DNA from: Balanoglossus misakiensis
Taxonomy: Eukaryota > Hemichordata
Direction of reading: 5' to 3'
Length of the DNA: 64,000 nucleotides
Assembly (NCBI GenBank): GCA_040954595.2
Contig: CM082577.2
Span: 19,220,001-19,284,000 of the forward strand
The notes below the pieces were generated by a model. It saw only the letters and a list, made by a program, of their open reading frames with translations. It was not told where the DNA came from and searched no databases. Each line of letters begins with the position of its first letter. Within the stretch, counting starts at the first letter, position 1. The translations under genes were made by a program, and so were the position numbers. Below, piece by piece: positions 45,653-58,878 of the stretch.

Positions 45653-46424
45653 GTTCAACACTAGCATTGAGAACTCTAACTGGTAAATGGGTAGATCTCG
45701 TGGTCACTAAAGCTTTACATGTCATAATGCCTTGCTCCAGCAATTTACCCCCTTGTACTGGTAACACAACCACTGTAAGACAAATATCCGGGGAAGACTT
45801 ATCTGTTCTCCCCACCCAGGTCGAATGAATTCTCATTCCCTGTGCACACCCACTTCCAACCTTTGCTGGTCCCGCAAACCAAGGTTCACTGGCGATGGGA
45901 GTCCTACACATTTTAGCCGGAATAATCATTTCATGTCCAGGGGGAACAAAAACGTCTCCTGCTACCTTTACACGACAAATGAACGGTTTCATTGTACCAG
46001 TGTTACTACATTTCAACCGTTCCTCTTTAAGTTTAATGACTAGCTCCCCTGTCCCTGTATCAATAATACACCCAATTGAATGTAGAAAGCTTATACCAAT
46101 AATGCCATCAGAGCATAGTTCAGCTACTAATACCGGAGAGATAGCCCTAGCCCCACCCAAGCAGATATCTAGGTTAACAACTCCACTAACCATAAGTGGT
46201 GTACCATCAGCTTGGTTCACCTTTACATTTATTGGTTGCAATGCACCGTGAACTCCCACTGAAATTTTCCTATACATTTCTTCTGATATCACCATATCAG
46301 TTGCTCCCGTATCAACCAGAAAATTCCCCGATACACCACCGGCAGAGGCCTGTATGTACATACTTCTGACACTTGTATTGTTATTAGCCGGTTGAATTTC
46401 CCTAATATTTCCAGTAGTCTGCAC
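45653..46424 (-). pseudogene. pol: Aspartic protease region, minus-strand Gypsy
   Basis: Carries FLVDTGATDMVI, the D-T-G active site of retropepsins, and a later hydrophobic GIIGISFLHS that fits the second protease strand motif. It would cleave the Gag-Pol polyprotein. The coding frame is cut by insertion of the plus-strand Gypsy: beyond 45652 the reading runs into that element's LTR, and the host frame resumes below 32475. Confidence 0.85.
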
Positions 46425-46495
46425 ACACTGATCAACTGCCTCCCCTTTGGGTCCATACTGGTTGGCTGAGGGTTGACCCGACTTCCGCTCAGCCC

Positions 46496-46687
46496 CTAAT
46501 CGTTTCCGGAAACCTTGGGTCGGGTGGGACAGTCCCGCTTCAGATGCCCTGATTCATTACAGTGCCAACACAAACGGCCACCAGAGGGCGCACCACTCTG
46601 AGCTTGTCCAGATGTTTTTTTTATACTAGTGTTGACAACACGGGCCTTAACCTTTTGGTCAAGTTCAGCTAATTTGTCGGTGATCAA
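46496..46687 (-). pseudogene. gag: Gag nucleocapsid zinc knuckle, minus-strand Gypsy
   Basis: 63 codons containing CWHCNESGHLKRDC, a complete CX2CX4HX4C knuckle that binds RNA in Gag proteins. It is displaced by one frame from the preceding capsid segment. Ends just upstream of the protease ORF. Confidence 0.82.
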
Positions 46688-46688
46688 A

Positions 46689-47141
46689 TCAACTTCTCAC
46701 TTGTTTACCCAACCCTTTATTGGTTTCAGGGCCACGGCTTTTCTCTAATAACTGAACATTCTCTTCCCAAACTGTAGCCTGTATAACGTCGTCAAGTGTG
46801 GCACTGGGGGTCCTACCCGCTTCATTAACACGCCTACGCATAGCAGAATCAGTCAATGAATTGAAAAATGCGTCTATACATAGCCGTTCGAATATGTGAC
46901 CTTTGGCATCAGGGTACCCAAGTGTTACCATTTCCCTGATATCCTGTCCAAGCCCACTTAGAGACTCGCTGGGCTTGAGTACTCTTTGTCTTAATTTTAA
47001 ACGATAGGTGTCTTCCTGTCTCCCAAAACCAAATCTATGATCTAGTAGTTTGCACAGTTTCTGGTATGTCAATGACATTCTGTCAATTGATGTTAACAGC
47101 CGCTGGGCTGCCCCATACAACATGGCTTGGAGATACTTCAA
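46689..47141 (-). pseudogene. gag: Gag capsid region, minus-strand Gypsy
   Basis: An open frame of 150 codons resembling Gypsy Gag (Retrotrans_gag type), with features such as LLDHRFGFGRQEDTYR and ESLSGLGQDIREMV, where a short helix pair and a conserved Leu/Ala/Phe pattern are expected. The frame stays open upstream of its first Met (VEKLKYLQAM), so the true start lies further up. The capsid frame ends at a stop next to 46689 and the zinc-knuckle part continues in another frame, indicating a frameshift. It lies directly before the knuckle and protease as in a normal gag-pol order. Confidence 0.75.
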
Positions 47142-48019
47142 CTTTTCAACCTCTCTCCACTCATTTATTTCCGCATAAATTTCAAAGTGTGCGAAATAAT
47201 CATGCCAAGCAAGCGATCCATCATACTTATCAGGCTTAAGTATGGACCCGTGTTTACCTGTACATGATTTGCTATAGATCCTTCACTACGCACGGCGATA
47301 TACCGCAGTGCAAAATCGGTCAGTCAATAGTTAAATCACTTCACTGGAGAACACACAATTTCCACCCTCCTGAACCAAATACCTAGAAAACCCTAGCTAA
47401 ACCTTGGAATCGAATTTCCAAACAGACTATCGTTGTTTCCCGTTCCGGCAGATAATTGTTTTGCTACCGTGTAGAGCGGGTAGATGAATCCACCCACATA
47501 AGGAGTATGCCCCCGGCCCTACGCGGTTTGTGCAACGTGCCGGATCGAACAACAACGACGTCTACCCAGTATGCAAGATGGCTACAATATGGTGCCAAAA
47601 CGCATACACTCGCCAACACTAACAGAGTTACTTACAGCAGATCTGGAAACCGATGCGTTCACCATGCAGTACAACTATCCCAACCGCTGCACACCAATGT
47701 TGTAGTTTTCTCAGCGTAGCTAGATTTCTCGTCGTGGACCCGGTAATGGTAGCATCGCCCACAATGAAATCCTCCCGTACACTTCGACTGGACTACCAAC
47801 CACCTCGACAGGGTCGGATCGCTTGGAATAGTTGTCAGTGAACACCCTCTCACATGTACATTGACGCAGCGCAACACCAGCCGGAATGGTTAACAAGAAC
47901 AACGGATTTATTCGTATTTCGACTGTGTTACAAACTTTCACGTCTGCCCAGTTCGGAGGTGGAAACCCAAGAGAGCGAGAATGAGGTGAATCCTCAGCAA
48001 AAGTAGCCCACCCCAACTA
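47142..48019 (-). other. 5' LTR remainder, leader and gag start of the minus-strand Gypsy
   Basis: Between the shared LTR portion and the readable capsid frame. Short ORFs on both strands show no recognisable domain. I could not place the inner LTR edge or the primer-binding site with confidence. Confidence 0.5.
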
Positions 48020-48132
48020 TTACCCAATCAGCACGAATGTGAAGTTCACGTGATATAGTCCGGCCAATCACAGTTCCAGCCTACTTCCTGATAGGCTCAA
48101 GCAGCGGTAACTTTGCAAGGTTTTCCATGACA
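48020..48132 (-). repeat. 5' LTR of the minus-strand Gypsy (shared portion)
   Basis: 113 bp matching 24443-24555 with four differences. On the minus strand it begins TGTCATGGAAAACC, the TG expected at an LTR edge, directly against array sequence at 48133. The full LTR must continue further inward (toward about 47700) but its inner edge cannot be set, because the other LTR is truncated. Confidence 0.82.
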
Positions 48133-49940
<1,808 letters not shown>

Positions 49941-50288
49941 CTTTTACTATTAAACTCTGATAAAAGTGAATTGTGGTTACTAGGCAGTGGTTGGTCAGAA
50001 TTTCTACTTAGAGTTTCCTAAGTAGTTTTTCCTTCTTTCCTCCCCACAAAGCACACTTCTAAACATTGACAGCAAAGTCAGTCTTGTGAAACAAAATTTT
50101 GTAGATGTAAAAAAAATAATCTGTGTGGGCCTTGAAGTACATGTAGAAAATGTTTAAATACAAATCCTGGCACTACTGAAGACCCTGTCACTGATAGACA
50201 CACATTAGAAAGCCACAAATGAGTTATTGTTAGAGGAAATGAATGTAGACAGTGAGGAGGATGAAAATTGAAATAGAAATCAAATTAA
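49941..50288. other. Unassigned sequence after the array
   Basis: AT-rich single-copy-looking sequence. I see no ORF, RNA gene or repeat structure in it. Confidence 0.5.
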
Positions 50289-52370
50289 AGCTGCAAGCAG
50301 CATTGAAGGGGCCCAAGCATAGAGTTAATAACCATTAGAATCCATTCAGGGTTGTACCATTCAAATGCGTAGGCTGTATTTGCTCTCGATGTTGAGATAT
50401 GGGGAAGTAGGCAACCACCCGAAATGCATGTCCTACAAGAACAAACACAACAACCAAAGGTGAACTTCTCCGTTGTAAGTACTTCAGTAAGTACTTCAAA
50501 GGTCAGGTGAGGGTACCCAAAAATTGGGCCAAAAATTAGGATTCTTATTTGGTTCATATTCAAGACAACGGAAAGTCCTCGCCGTTTGGGTTGGTCAAAT
50601 TAGATATGGCCATAATAATGAGTTACGCAAGTAAGTTACAGGTGGCCCCAGGAATTTAGCATTTCATGACGCAGAGGGTCCTACCCTACCCCTCCAAACA
50701 CCTGGCTATATATGATGTGCATGCTAACATATGGAAAGCAGGTCAATGGACACCTGAGGTCACCCAAATATTTGACAAAAATTTTTCATTCCTGCTTATG
50801 TCATGTGCAACAAATCCTACATTTGCAGCCCTTTCACTTTGCCTACCATTAGGTATGCACGTAATACATGAATCAAGCAGGTGTCACAGGTATCCCCCTG
50901 TATTTGGCATTTTATGATAGTTTCATCCCTCCAAATACCAAAGCTGCACCTGTACAACGTGCTGAGATATGGCACTGTACGACAGAGGTCATCCAAATCA
51001 CCTTATACATTTGGGCAAAAACCACCTGACACTTACATTCGTTCCTGTGGAACAAAAACCACACATATCGCCCTGTTGGTTAGTGTCCAATTAAATGTAC
51101 AAAATCAAAGACTTAGGCAGGTGCAACAGGTGACCCCGCCTTTGGTATATCATTATGGTCCCATCCGTATATCCCCCCCCCCCCACCACGCCAAAGCTGC
51201 ATGCATCTGCTGTTATTCACTAAGCAAAAGTAGGTGAAATGTCACATAAGGTCGCCCACAACTTGACAGGAAAATCGGACTTCATATTGATCCATGTGCA
51301 ACAAATACCACGCTAGCATCCCTTTCATTGACCCCACAATTACGCATGCACATAATAGAGTTACGCAGGTACGGTGTCACAGGTGACCCCCGAATCGGGC
51401 GTATTATTTTGGTCCCATACAGCTGCATGAAGCTGCGTGCCATTACGGGGGACCTGATAACCCCCACGGCCACCTGCGGGCCGAACCCAATACTGAACGT
51501 CCAGTTGCAACGTCACGACTGAAGTAGGAACTTTTGAACGGCAACTAAGCCTGATCTCTGATGGAACTATACTCCCTTCGTGCAAGAAAATCACTGGTCT
51601 GCTTACGTATTTCGGCCAATTTCCCGAACTACTATCCACTACATGTGACTACCATGCTAATGATGAAACCTCCCACAACATTAGCGACTAAGGGTCAAAG
51701 TCCGCTGCCGCATTACATTGAATGTTAACCAGTGTAGCCGGGTCTGTGTAGACACATTTGAACGGCAACAGCTAACAAACTCAGCGTATTTCAATAAAAC
51801 GCCCTAACACAGCCTGAACTCCGATAATGTGTTGTCCCAAAATTCATTCCGTGGAAAATAATCACTGGTCTGTTTACGTATTTCAGCCGATTTTTCAAGG
51901 ACTACTGCAGCCCGCCTGCTAATGAGATCTCCACAACATGACGTAATGACGTTCAAAGTCCGATGCCCCAGTGTTCGTCCTCAGCCCACCAAAAAATGCG
52001 AAAAAATATTACAAAAATCTTCTTCTCAAAATCAACGTGGCCTAGGACCTTGAAATTTGGCACAGGGGATTTTGGCCAAATGGTCTACAAAAATCGCGAA
52101 AAGAATGTACATGCCCCCATTAACGTGCAAATTAGGTCAATTTGAAAATTTCGCTCGATTATAGCCACCAGGTCACGTGACTAATTACAAATTCAAAGGG
52201 CAGGTGCACCAGTACTCATGGGCCCCAATCACCGTGCCAAATTTCAAGGTCCTAGGCCAAGTCGATTTTGAGAAAAACGGGAGCAAAAAAACGACTCAAG
52301 AAGAAAGAAGAAAAACTCCAGCAATAACAGAAGGGGACCAAGCGCCTGAGGGCGCTTGGTCCCCTAATAA
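50289..52370 (+). repeat. Dispersed repeat copy 1 with 3' hairpin
   Basis: Begins AAGCTGCAAGCAGCATTGAAGG and ends with an AGAAGAAAGAAG tract, then a perfect 15-bp stem (AGGGGACCAAGCGCC 52332-52346, GGCGCTTGGTCCCCT 52351-52365) with a 4-base loop, followed by TAATAA. From 50984 it matches 54662-56045. No ORF of note. The layout suggests a non-autonomous retroposon or a Helitron-like element, but I cannot decide. Confidence 0.7.
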
Positions 52371-53138
52371 CTTTATAAGAGGAGGAAGAATATGATCGAC
52401 CTGAAGAATATGTTGTAGAGTTGGAAAAAAGAGATGCATATGAAAATGGTACTAGTGTATTTGAAAATAAACTGGATTTTGAGAAGTGATGTAGAGTAAT
52501 TATAAGCTCGAGCTCTGCATGCCCAGTACCTTGAAAACATGGTATTGACGACACTGAAACCCCCCCCCCCTCAATATGTCAGTGTACCAGTAATTGACCA
52601 TGTAAAACCATAAAACATGCATCAGGAATTCTGCACCAGATTGGAAAACTAGCAGCAAAAAAACACCAAATACACTGAAATATGACTGCAAGTGCAATAA
52701 TTCGATGTGTTTATTCATACAAAGAAATGTCCCATAACTGTTTAAATCAACTGAGGAAAACGAATAAGAAGGATCAGAGCTGTACAACATATAGAAACGC
52801 AGCTCACCCCCCCCCCCCTAACAGCTGTGTATACGTTTCCACAGCTACACTGCGTGACATGCCTCCAACATTTTGGGACGAACTCCGGTGCAATGAAGCT
52901 AGGGACTTCAAACTTGGCACACACATTTCTTACATATACATGTATGTGCCACGACCTGTAAAGTTTCAGACTGAACAAGTTCGAAATCCTTTTATCTGAA
53001 ATTTATTCAAGCTGCAAACCACTTTCATTGCAACAAATAACTATCTAGGAAAACAATTACCTACAAATTTGAGATTCCAAAGTCGTAGGGAGCCTGTTTC
53101 AAGCCCGTATTTCGAACACGGCGTATCCAGTGTGGAAG
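52371..53138. other. Intervening sequence, C-tract microsatellites only
   Basis: Contains C runs near 52560-52570 and 52807-52818. Short ORFs on both strands are not protein-like. No gene recognised. Confidence 0.5.
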
Positions 53139-53148
53139 GGCTCCCGCC

Positions 53149-54384
53149 CAATCTGATTAAAATCAGATGTAGGGAACGGTTTTTTTATGCTGTCGCCTCA
53201 CACTACATCTGACCAACTCTCAATGGAGATCCCGCTGAACTCTACGAGATTTACTGGGAATATAATCCAATCAGAAGGCGCCTTATAGCAAACGATACAT
53301 TGTAGGCATCCCACAATCACATGACCTGGCCCCTTGCGGTTGTTACCATGGAGCTACCACAGACATATATCCCAGGCGCGAGAGTCGAATCAGCGTGGGT
53401 AATGGTTTCGAGCCGGTTCAGCGTGACGACTGAACCTCTATATTCCACCGGTCAACGGAACGTATAAGACGTGGCAACAAGTCGCAGTAAAATTGTTAGA
53501 GAATCGATTACAATTGTGTAAGGCCGTCCCAGGAAGAGATTCTGTCGCCACGATCGTTTGTATACACGAGAGTGTACCGACCGACTGCACAGTGCACTGA
53601 CTAGCTCTGCGGTAGCTGCGTGCAGGTCTGTGTGTTCCCGGCGTTACACGGACGTTAGAAGAAGTTAATCGCATCATATTTGGGGTCGGTTGAAGTAGAC
53701 AGGGAAAGGATTTTGCTTCGATTAAATCGAATTTCGACAGAAAAAGCTGCGGTCGGGCGTCCGGGTCCGGACCGCAGACGCACCAGTTTTGTCTATGGGG
53801 CCTTATGCTGTGGTGCGTCGGGAACACACAGACCTGAACGCGGAGCTATGACTTGACATTCCTTAGCCGAAGTTAGCATTCTTTTTAAAAATCTGTCACA
53901 TAAATTGTTTTGGGATACATGGCAGTGAAATTTGGTTTATTTTTTATAAACTTTTACATGAAGTACGTCATTTTCCCGACTGGCAACATGACTACGAGGG
54001 CGAACATGACGACTTATTAGGAGAGTTTATAAATGATCAACGACAGTTCATCATTTGTATATGGCTACAGCTCGACGTTTCACTGCTCTGCGAAAACCAC
54101 TCGCATACGATGACGCCAAACAAAGAAAGATATCATGGGATTACATGTAATTGTTCACAAGAGAAAGCCAATCTTTCGTATTCTGTGCGATACTCGAAGT
54201 CAACAACAACATTTCTCCCATCTCCCAGTGCAATTCTTTAGTCGGCATAACACGCAATCTGATTGGCCGGGTCGGAACGCGAGAGTTCAGCGGGATCTCC
54301 ATTGAGAGTTGGTCAGATGTAGTGTGGGGCGACAGCATAAAAAAACCACGTCGCCGTTCCCTACATCTGATTTTAATCAGATTG
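53149..54384. mobile_element. 1236-bp foldback element with 10-bp target duplication
   Basis: Ends CAATCTGATTAAAATCAGAT and its inverse, with arms longer than 100 bp (for example GATCTCCATTGAGAGTTGG in both arms). The duplication GGCTCCCGCC lies at 53139-53148 and 54385-54394. Long arms and a 9-10-bp duplication fit Mutator-like elements. Contains another inverted-repeat element at 53602-53848. Confidence 0.88.
53602..53848. mobile_element. TAGCTCTGC-family element, nested copy (247 bp)
   Basis: Begins TAGCTCTGCGG, ends CGCGGAGCTA, with GCAGGTCTGTGTGTTCCC and its complement in the arms. The interior, including CCGGGTCCGGACCGCAG, matches 57656-58037 in inverted orientation. Flanks TGCACTGAC and TGACTTGAC are only partly alike, so the target duplication is uncertain. 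Confidence 0.65.
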
Positions 54385-54580
54385 GGCTCCCGCCATACTT
54401 GTTTTGAAGGAGAATTGACCTAATTTTGTATGGACAGCGCCCTCATAGTTAGTACCCTCCTTTCAGACTGAAGGTCAATCTCAAGAGCATGGACCAATGG
54501 CAGAGAAAATGCACAATCCAGGGCAGGATTTGGATAGCTAATCGAAAAATCGAAAATAAAATAGGGAAAATAGTGTTAAC

Positions 54581-54643
54581 AGCCCCTCTCGCCGGGTACA
54601 CATGCAATCAGACCATAAGCCTGCATGGACAGCGAGAGGGGCT
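54581..54643. repeat. Hairpin AGCCCCTCTCGC / GCGAGAGGGGCT
   Basis: Perfect 12-bp stem (54581-54592, 54632-54643) with a second inner pair CATGCA / TGCATG in its 39-base loop. No transcript or element context identified. Confidence 0.7.
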
Positions 54644-54661
54644 TTGAGAGAGTCTAGACAG

Positions 54662-56045
54662 AGAGGTCATCCAAATCACCTTATACATTTGGGCAAAAAC
54701 CAACTGACACTTACATTCGTTCCTGTGGAACAAAAACCACACCTATCGCCCTGTTCGTTAGTGTCCAATTAAATGTACAAAATCAATGACTTAGGCAGGT
54801 GCAACAGGTGACCCGCCTTTGGTATATCATTATGGTCCCATCCGTATATGCCCCCCCCCCCCCCCCCCACGCCAAGGCTGCATGCATCTGCTGTGGATGC
54901 TCACTAAGCAAAAGTAGGTGAAAGGTCACATAAGGTCGCCCACAACTTGACGGGAAAATCGGACTTTATATTGATCCATGTGCAACAAATACCACGCTAG
55001 CATCCCTTTCATTGACCCCACAATTACGCATGCACATAATTATTGAGTTACACAGGAGTCACAGGTGACCCCCGAATCGGGCGTATTATTTTGGTCCCAT
55101 GCAGCTGCATGTAGCTGCGTGCCGTTACGGGCGACCTGATAACTCCCACGGCCACCTGCGGGCCGACCCCCATACTGAATGTCCAGTTGCAACGTCACGA
55201 CTGAAGTAGGAACTTTTGAACGGCAACGAAGCCTGATCTCTGATTATTGCTGGTCCCATACTCCCTTCGTGCAAGAAAATCACTGGTCTGCTTACGTATT
55301 TCGGCCAATTTCCCGAACTACTATCCACTACATGTGACTACCCTGCTAATGAAACCTCCCACAACATAAGCGACTGAGGGTCAAAGTCCACTGCCACAAT
55401 GTTAACCAGTGTAGCCGGGTCTGCGTAGACACATTTGAACGGCAACAGCTAACAAACTCAGCGTAATTCAATAAAACGCCCTAACACAACCTGAACTCCG
55501 ATAATGTGTTGTCCCAAAATTCATTCCGTGGAAAGTAATCACGGGTCTATTTACGTATTTCAGCCGATTTTCCAAAGACTACTGCAACCCGCCAGAAGTG
55601 AGTACCCTGCTAATGAGACCTCCACAACATTACCAAATGACGGTCAAAGTCCGATGCCCCAGTGTTTGTCCTCAGCCCACCAAAAAATGCGAAAAATATT
55701 ACAAAAATCTTCTCAAAATCGACGTGGCCTAGGACCTTGAAATTTGGCACAGGGGATTTTGGCCACATGGTCTACAAAAATCGTGAAAAGAATGTACATG
55801 CCCCCATTAACGTGCAAATTAGGTCAATTTGAAAATTTCGCTTGATTATAGCCACCAAGTCACGTGACTAATAACAAATTCAAAGGGCAGGTGCACAAGT
55901 ACTCATGGGCCCCAACCACCGTGCCACGTTTGATAAGCGCAGGTGCAGGGGTTTCTGAGAAAAGTGTGGGCAAAAAAACGACTCAAGAAGAAAGAAGAAA
56001 AACTCCAGCAATAACAGAAGGGGCCCAAGCGCCTGGGCCCCTAAT
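54662..56045 (+). repeat. Dispersed repeat copy 2, 5'-truncated
   Basis: Matches 50984-52370, including the 3' AGAAGAAAGAAG tract. The terminal stem is shorter: AGGGGCCCA (56019-56027) pairs with TGGGCCCCT (56034-56042). It differs from copy 1 by small indels; a C run of about 18 lies near 54849-54866. Confidence 0.75.
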
Positions 56046-56089
56046 CATAGTTAATTTCGTTGCCAGTGCCGGAAGGGCACGGTTCAGCC

Positions 56090-56130
56090 TAGTGTAACGC
56101 CGGGAACACACAGACCTGTACGCAGGGCTA
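56090..56130. mobile_element. 41-bp solo terminus with 9-bp target duplication
   Basis: Starts TAGTGTAACGCCGGG and ends GTACGCAGGGCTA, matching the end of the TAGCTCTGC-family element at 57656-58037. It is flanked by GGTTCAGCC on both sides (56081-56089, 56131-56139). It consists of little more than one inverted terminus. Confidence 0.75.
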
Positions 56131-56520
56131 GGTTCAGCCGACATATGTGGCCAAAGGACAGAAATAACTGCATTGTCTTTCTTAGTCTGAAAATGGGTTA
56201 GCCTAATTCAAGATTCATGTTTCAAGTTTCACGTTCCATGGCCCAAGATTCAGCAGTGAACTTGGATTCACGATTCACTTCCAACACTAAACTTATATTC
56301 TGATTCAGATTCGAGTCTTGTCTAATATGTTTATGCTGCCGTAACCAGGGGTGCTTACGATTGTTTATTGTCCTCGATCCCCGCCCAAGCAAGGTTCCCC
56401 AAATATTCTGTTCGATTATCGCGTGACGTCATTGTCGGGAATCTCTTCAAGTTCAGTTTCAACAACATTTTTCAAAGAGAGATGCCCCCTATTTATTATT
56501 TTCTAACACATGAATGACCC

Positions 56521-58878
56521 TAGCTCTGCGTGGCAGGGCTGTGTTGTTAATGTTACGGCGAGCCCTCCACCCACAGCCCTGCAAAGCTCCATAGACAAAA
56601 CTGGCGAAACTCAGCGGATTTGTATCGGAAGGGTTTCCTTACCAAAAACTGCCGATTTCGAACTCAAAACGTGCGTCGATCTTCGTCACTGGCCTCGATT
56701 ACCCCAGTCGCTAGCAATTTGAGCTAAACTCTACCTGATCATAGACCCTAGAGAAAGAAGGACGTGCAACTGCGGCAAAGATCAAAGGGTTTGGGGATTA
56801 TCAGTATGATGATGTTCTTTTGCATATAATTAACACCTAGGACAGTGGCAGGCGTGAATCTCCACTTTGGCATGCGTCAATGTCATTACATGTAGCATAT
56901 CATTAACATGCACCAAAAAATAAAAGCAACTCTGTGATGTGCAACAGTAACCAAAAACTGGCACTTCTATATTTCAGCAGCCACTGCGTTTTTTTCTAAA
57001 ATTCAAAAAGTATTATGTTGTCTGTGCTATTTATTATGGTTTGGTGTTCGTCTGTCGGTTGAACGGTCATTTCTAGTGCCACAAGCTTCATTTAAAAATT
57101 GTAAACAAATCATCCATGTTTTTTGCATGTTCGACTGGGCACTCATATATATAACTTTCTACTAACTGAACGCTAAAAATAGTTTTGCGGCAAACTTTCG
57201 CGCAAAGGCTCCTGGGTAAACTCATTGGTCAGCGAGATTCAAAATGGCGGGGTTCTTAGGAGTCTTCTCGCATAAACATCGAAAATGGGGCTTAACGCAA
57301 GCAATCAGGTCATAGACCCTAGAGAAAGAAGGACGCGCAACTCCAGGTTTTTCTTGAAACGATGTTCTTTTGCATACATTATTTCCGGATAATACCCAAT
57401 AATCCAATTTGCAAATAAACTACATATAAACTAACGCAAAGTCTCGCGTTTTGCGAGAAGTTATCACAAACACCTCACAACATCTCGCAAAAGACGAGAA
57501 AACTGCAAAGTGGTTGAACTGCAGCGTTCATTTATGGAACACATCTGGACGAGTTAAACACGAATTTGGCACTTCTGAGTCTGACAGCGTCCAAAACAAG
57601 CATATTTTGTCTAACAGTCCGGGTATTTGACAAGGCTGTGAGCTAACCGTACCTATAGCTCTGCGTACAGGTCTGTGTGTTCCCGGCGTTACACGGCCTC
57701 CACCCACAGCCCTGCAAGGCGCCATAGAAAAAACTGGTGCTTCTGCGGTCCGGATCCGGACCGCAGCTTTTTCGGCCAAAATTCGATTTTATCGAAGCAA
57801 AATCCTTTCCCTGTCTACTTCTGCCTCCTAACCGACTCCAAATATGATGCGATTAACTTGTCCTAACGTCCGAACCACTCGCATTTGATTCATTTTTGTG
57901 TGTTTACATGTTGAGATCGCCATATTAAATATAAGGCTTACAGCGAGTTTATCTCCATGGGTAAACAAAAAAGTTTTAGAAAGCGAGCGGTGGAGGCCGT
58001 GTAACGCCGGGAACACACAGACCTGTACGCAGAGCTAACCGTACCTAGGGTTTCCTGCCATCGTCAACCATGAAAAACCAAGATGGCGGCCATAGCGCAC
58101 ACGTGAAAATCCACCCAGTTTGTTTACAAATTGTTTTCGTGAAATCTGTTTTATTGTTCACTCAATGCGAAATAAAATGCCCCTAAACCACAATTTTTGT
58201 TTCAATGCTTCACGCAAACATAAAATTATTACGAAAAGTGTCAACATTACCAAGATATATGAGTGCCCAGTCGAACATGCAAAAAACATGGATGATTTGT
58301 TTACAATTTTTAAATGAAGCTTGTGGCACTAGAAATGACCGTTCAACCGACAGACGAACACCAAACCATAATAAATAGCACAGACAACGTAATACTTTTT
58401 GAATTTTAGAAAAAAACGCAGTGGCTGCTGAAATATAGGAGTGCCAGTTTTTGGTTACTGTTGCACATCACAGAGTTGCTTTTATTTTTTGGTGCATGTT
58501 AATGATATGCTACATGTAATGACATTGACGCGTGCCAAAGTGGAGATTCACGCCTGCCACTGTCCTAGGTGTTAATTATATGCAAAAGAACATCATCATA
58601 CTGATAATCCCCAAACCCTTTGATCTTTGCCGCAGTTGCACGTCCTTCTTTCTCTAGGGTCTATGATCAGGTAGAGTTTAGCTCAAATTGCTAGCGACTG
58701 GGGTAATCGAGGCCAGTGACGAAGATCGACGCACGTTTTGAGTTCGAAATCGGCAGTTTTTGGTAAGGAAACCCTTCCGATACAAATCCGCTGAGTTTCG
58801 CCAGTTTTGTCTATGGAGCTTTGCAGGGCTGTGGGTGGAGGGCTCGCCGTAACAACATAGCCCTGCCATGCAGAGCTA
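56521..58878. mobile_element. Middle foldback element, ~630-bp arms, 9-bp duplication
   Basis: Begins TAGCTCTGCGTGGCAGGGC and ends GCCATGCAGAGCTA. Arms 56521-57150 and 58256-58878 are close to identical inverted copies. The duplication GAATGACCC lies at 56512-56520 and 58879-58887. The central ~1.1 kb holds the 57656-58037 element and sequence without ORFs of note. The arms' short ORFs mirror each other and are not protein-like. Confidence 0.9.
57656..58037. mobile_element. Inner 382-bp MITE of the TAGCTCTGC family
   Basis: Ends TAGCTCTGCGTACAGGTCTG and its inverse, with ~50-bp arms through GTTACACGGCCTCCACC. The duplication ACCGTACCTA lies at 57646-57655 and 58038-58047. Same termini as its host at 56521-58878, so a related element has inserted into its relative. 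Confidence 0.87.

Larger units (their letters stand above)
24443..48132 (-). mobile_element. Degenerate minus-strand Ty3/Gypsy retrotransposon, interrupted by other elements
   Basis: Reading the minus strand from 48132: 5' LTR, gag with zinc knuckle, protease, RT, RNase H, integrase, polypurine tract and the start of the 3' LTR. Inside lie a 13.2-kb plus-strand Gypsy (32475-45648) and two copies of a DNA transposon (25567-27003 and 29149-31724). Without them about 6.5 kb remains, a normal Gypsy size. Several stops and frameshifts show it is dead. The left end is truncated together with ~385 bp of the array, so no target duplication can be seen. Confidence 0.93.

Noticed and set aside
47520-47620. 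Primer-binding site of the minus-strand Gypsy near TGGCACCATATTG (minus strand)
   Set aside because: Begins with TGG but the LTR inner edge cannot be confirmed and the match to a tRNA end is unconvincing.
24443-48132. A single large retrovirus-like element with env
   Set aside because: Opposite strands, two different LTR pairs and separate target duplications show two Gypsy elements; no env-like membrane protein is visible.
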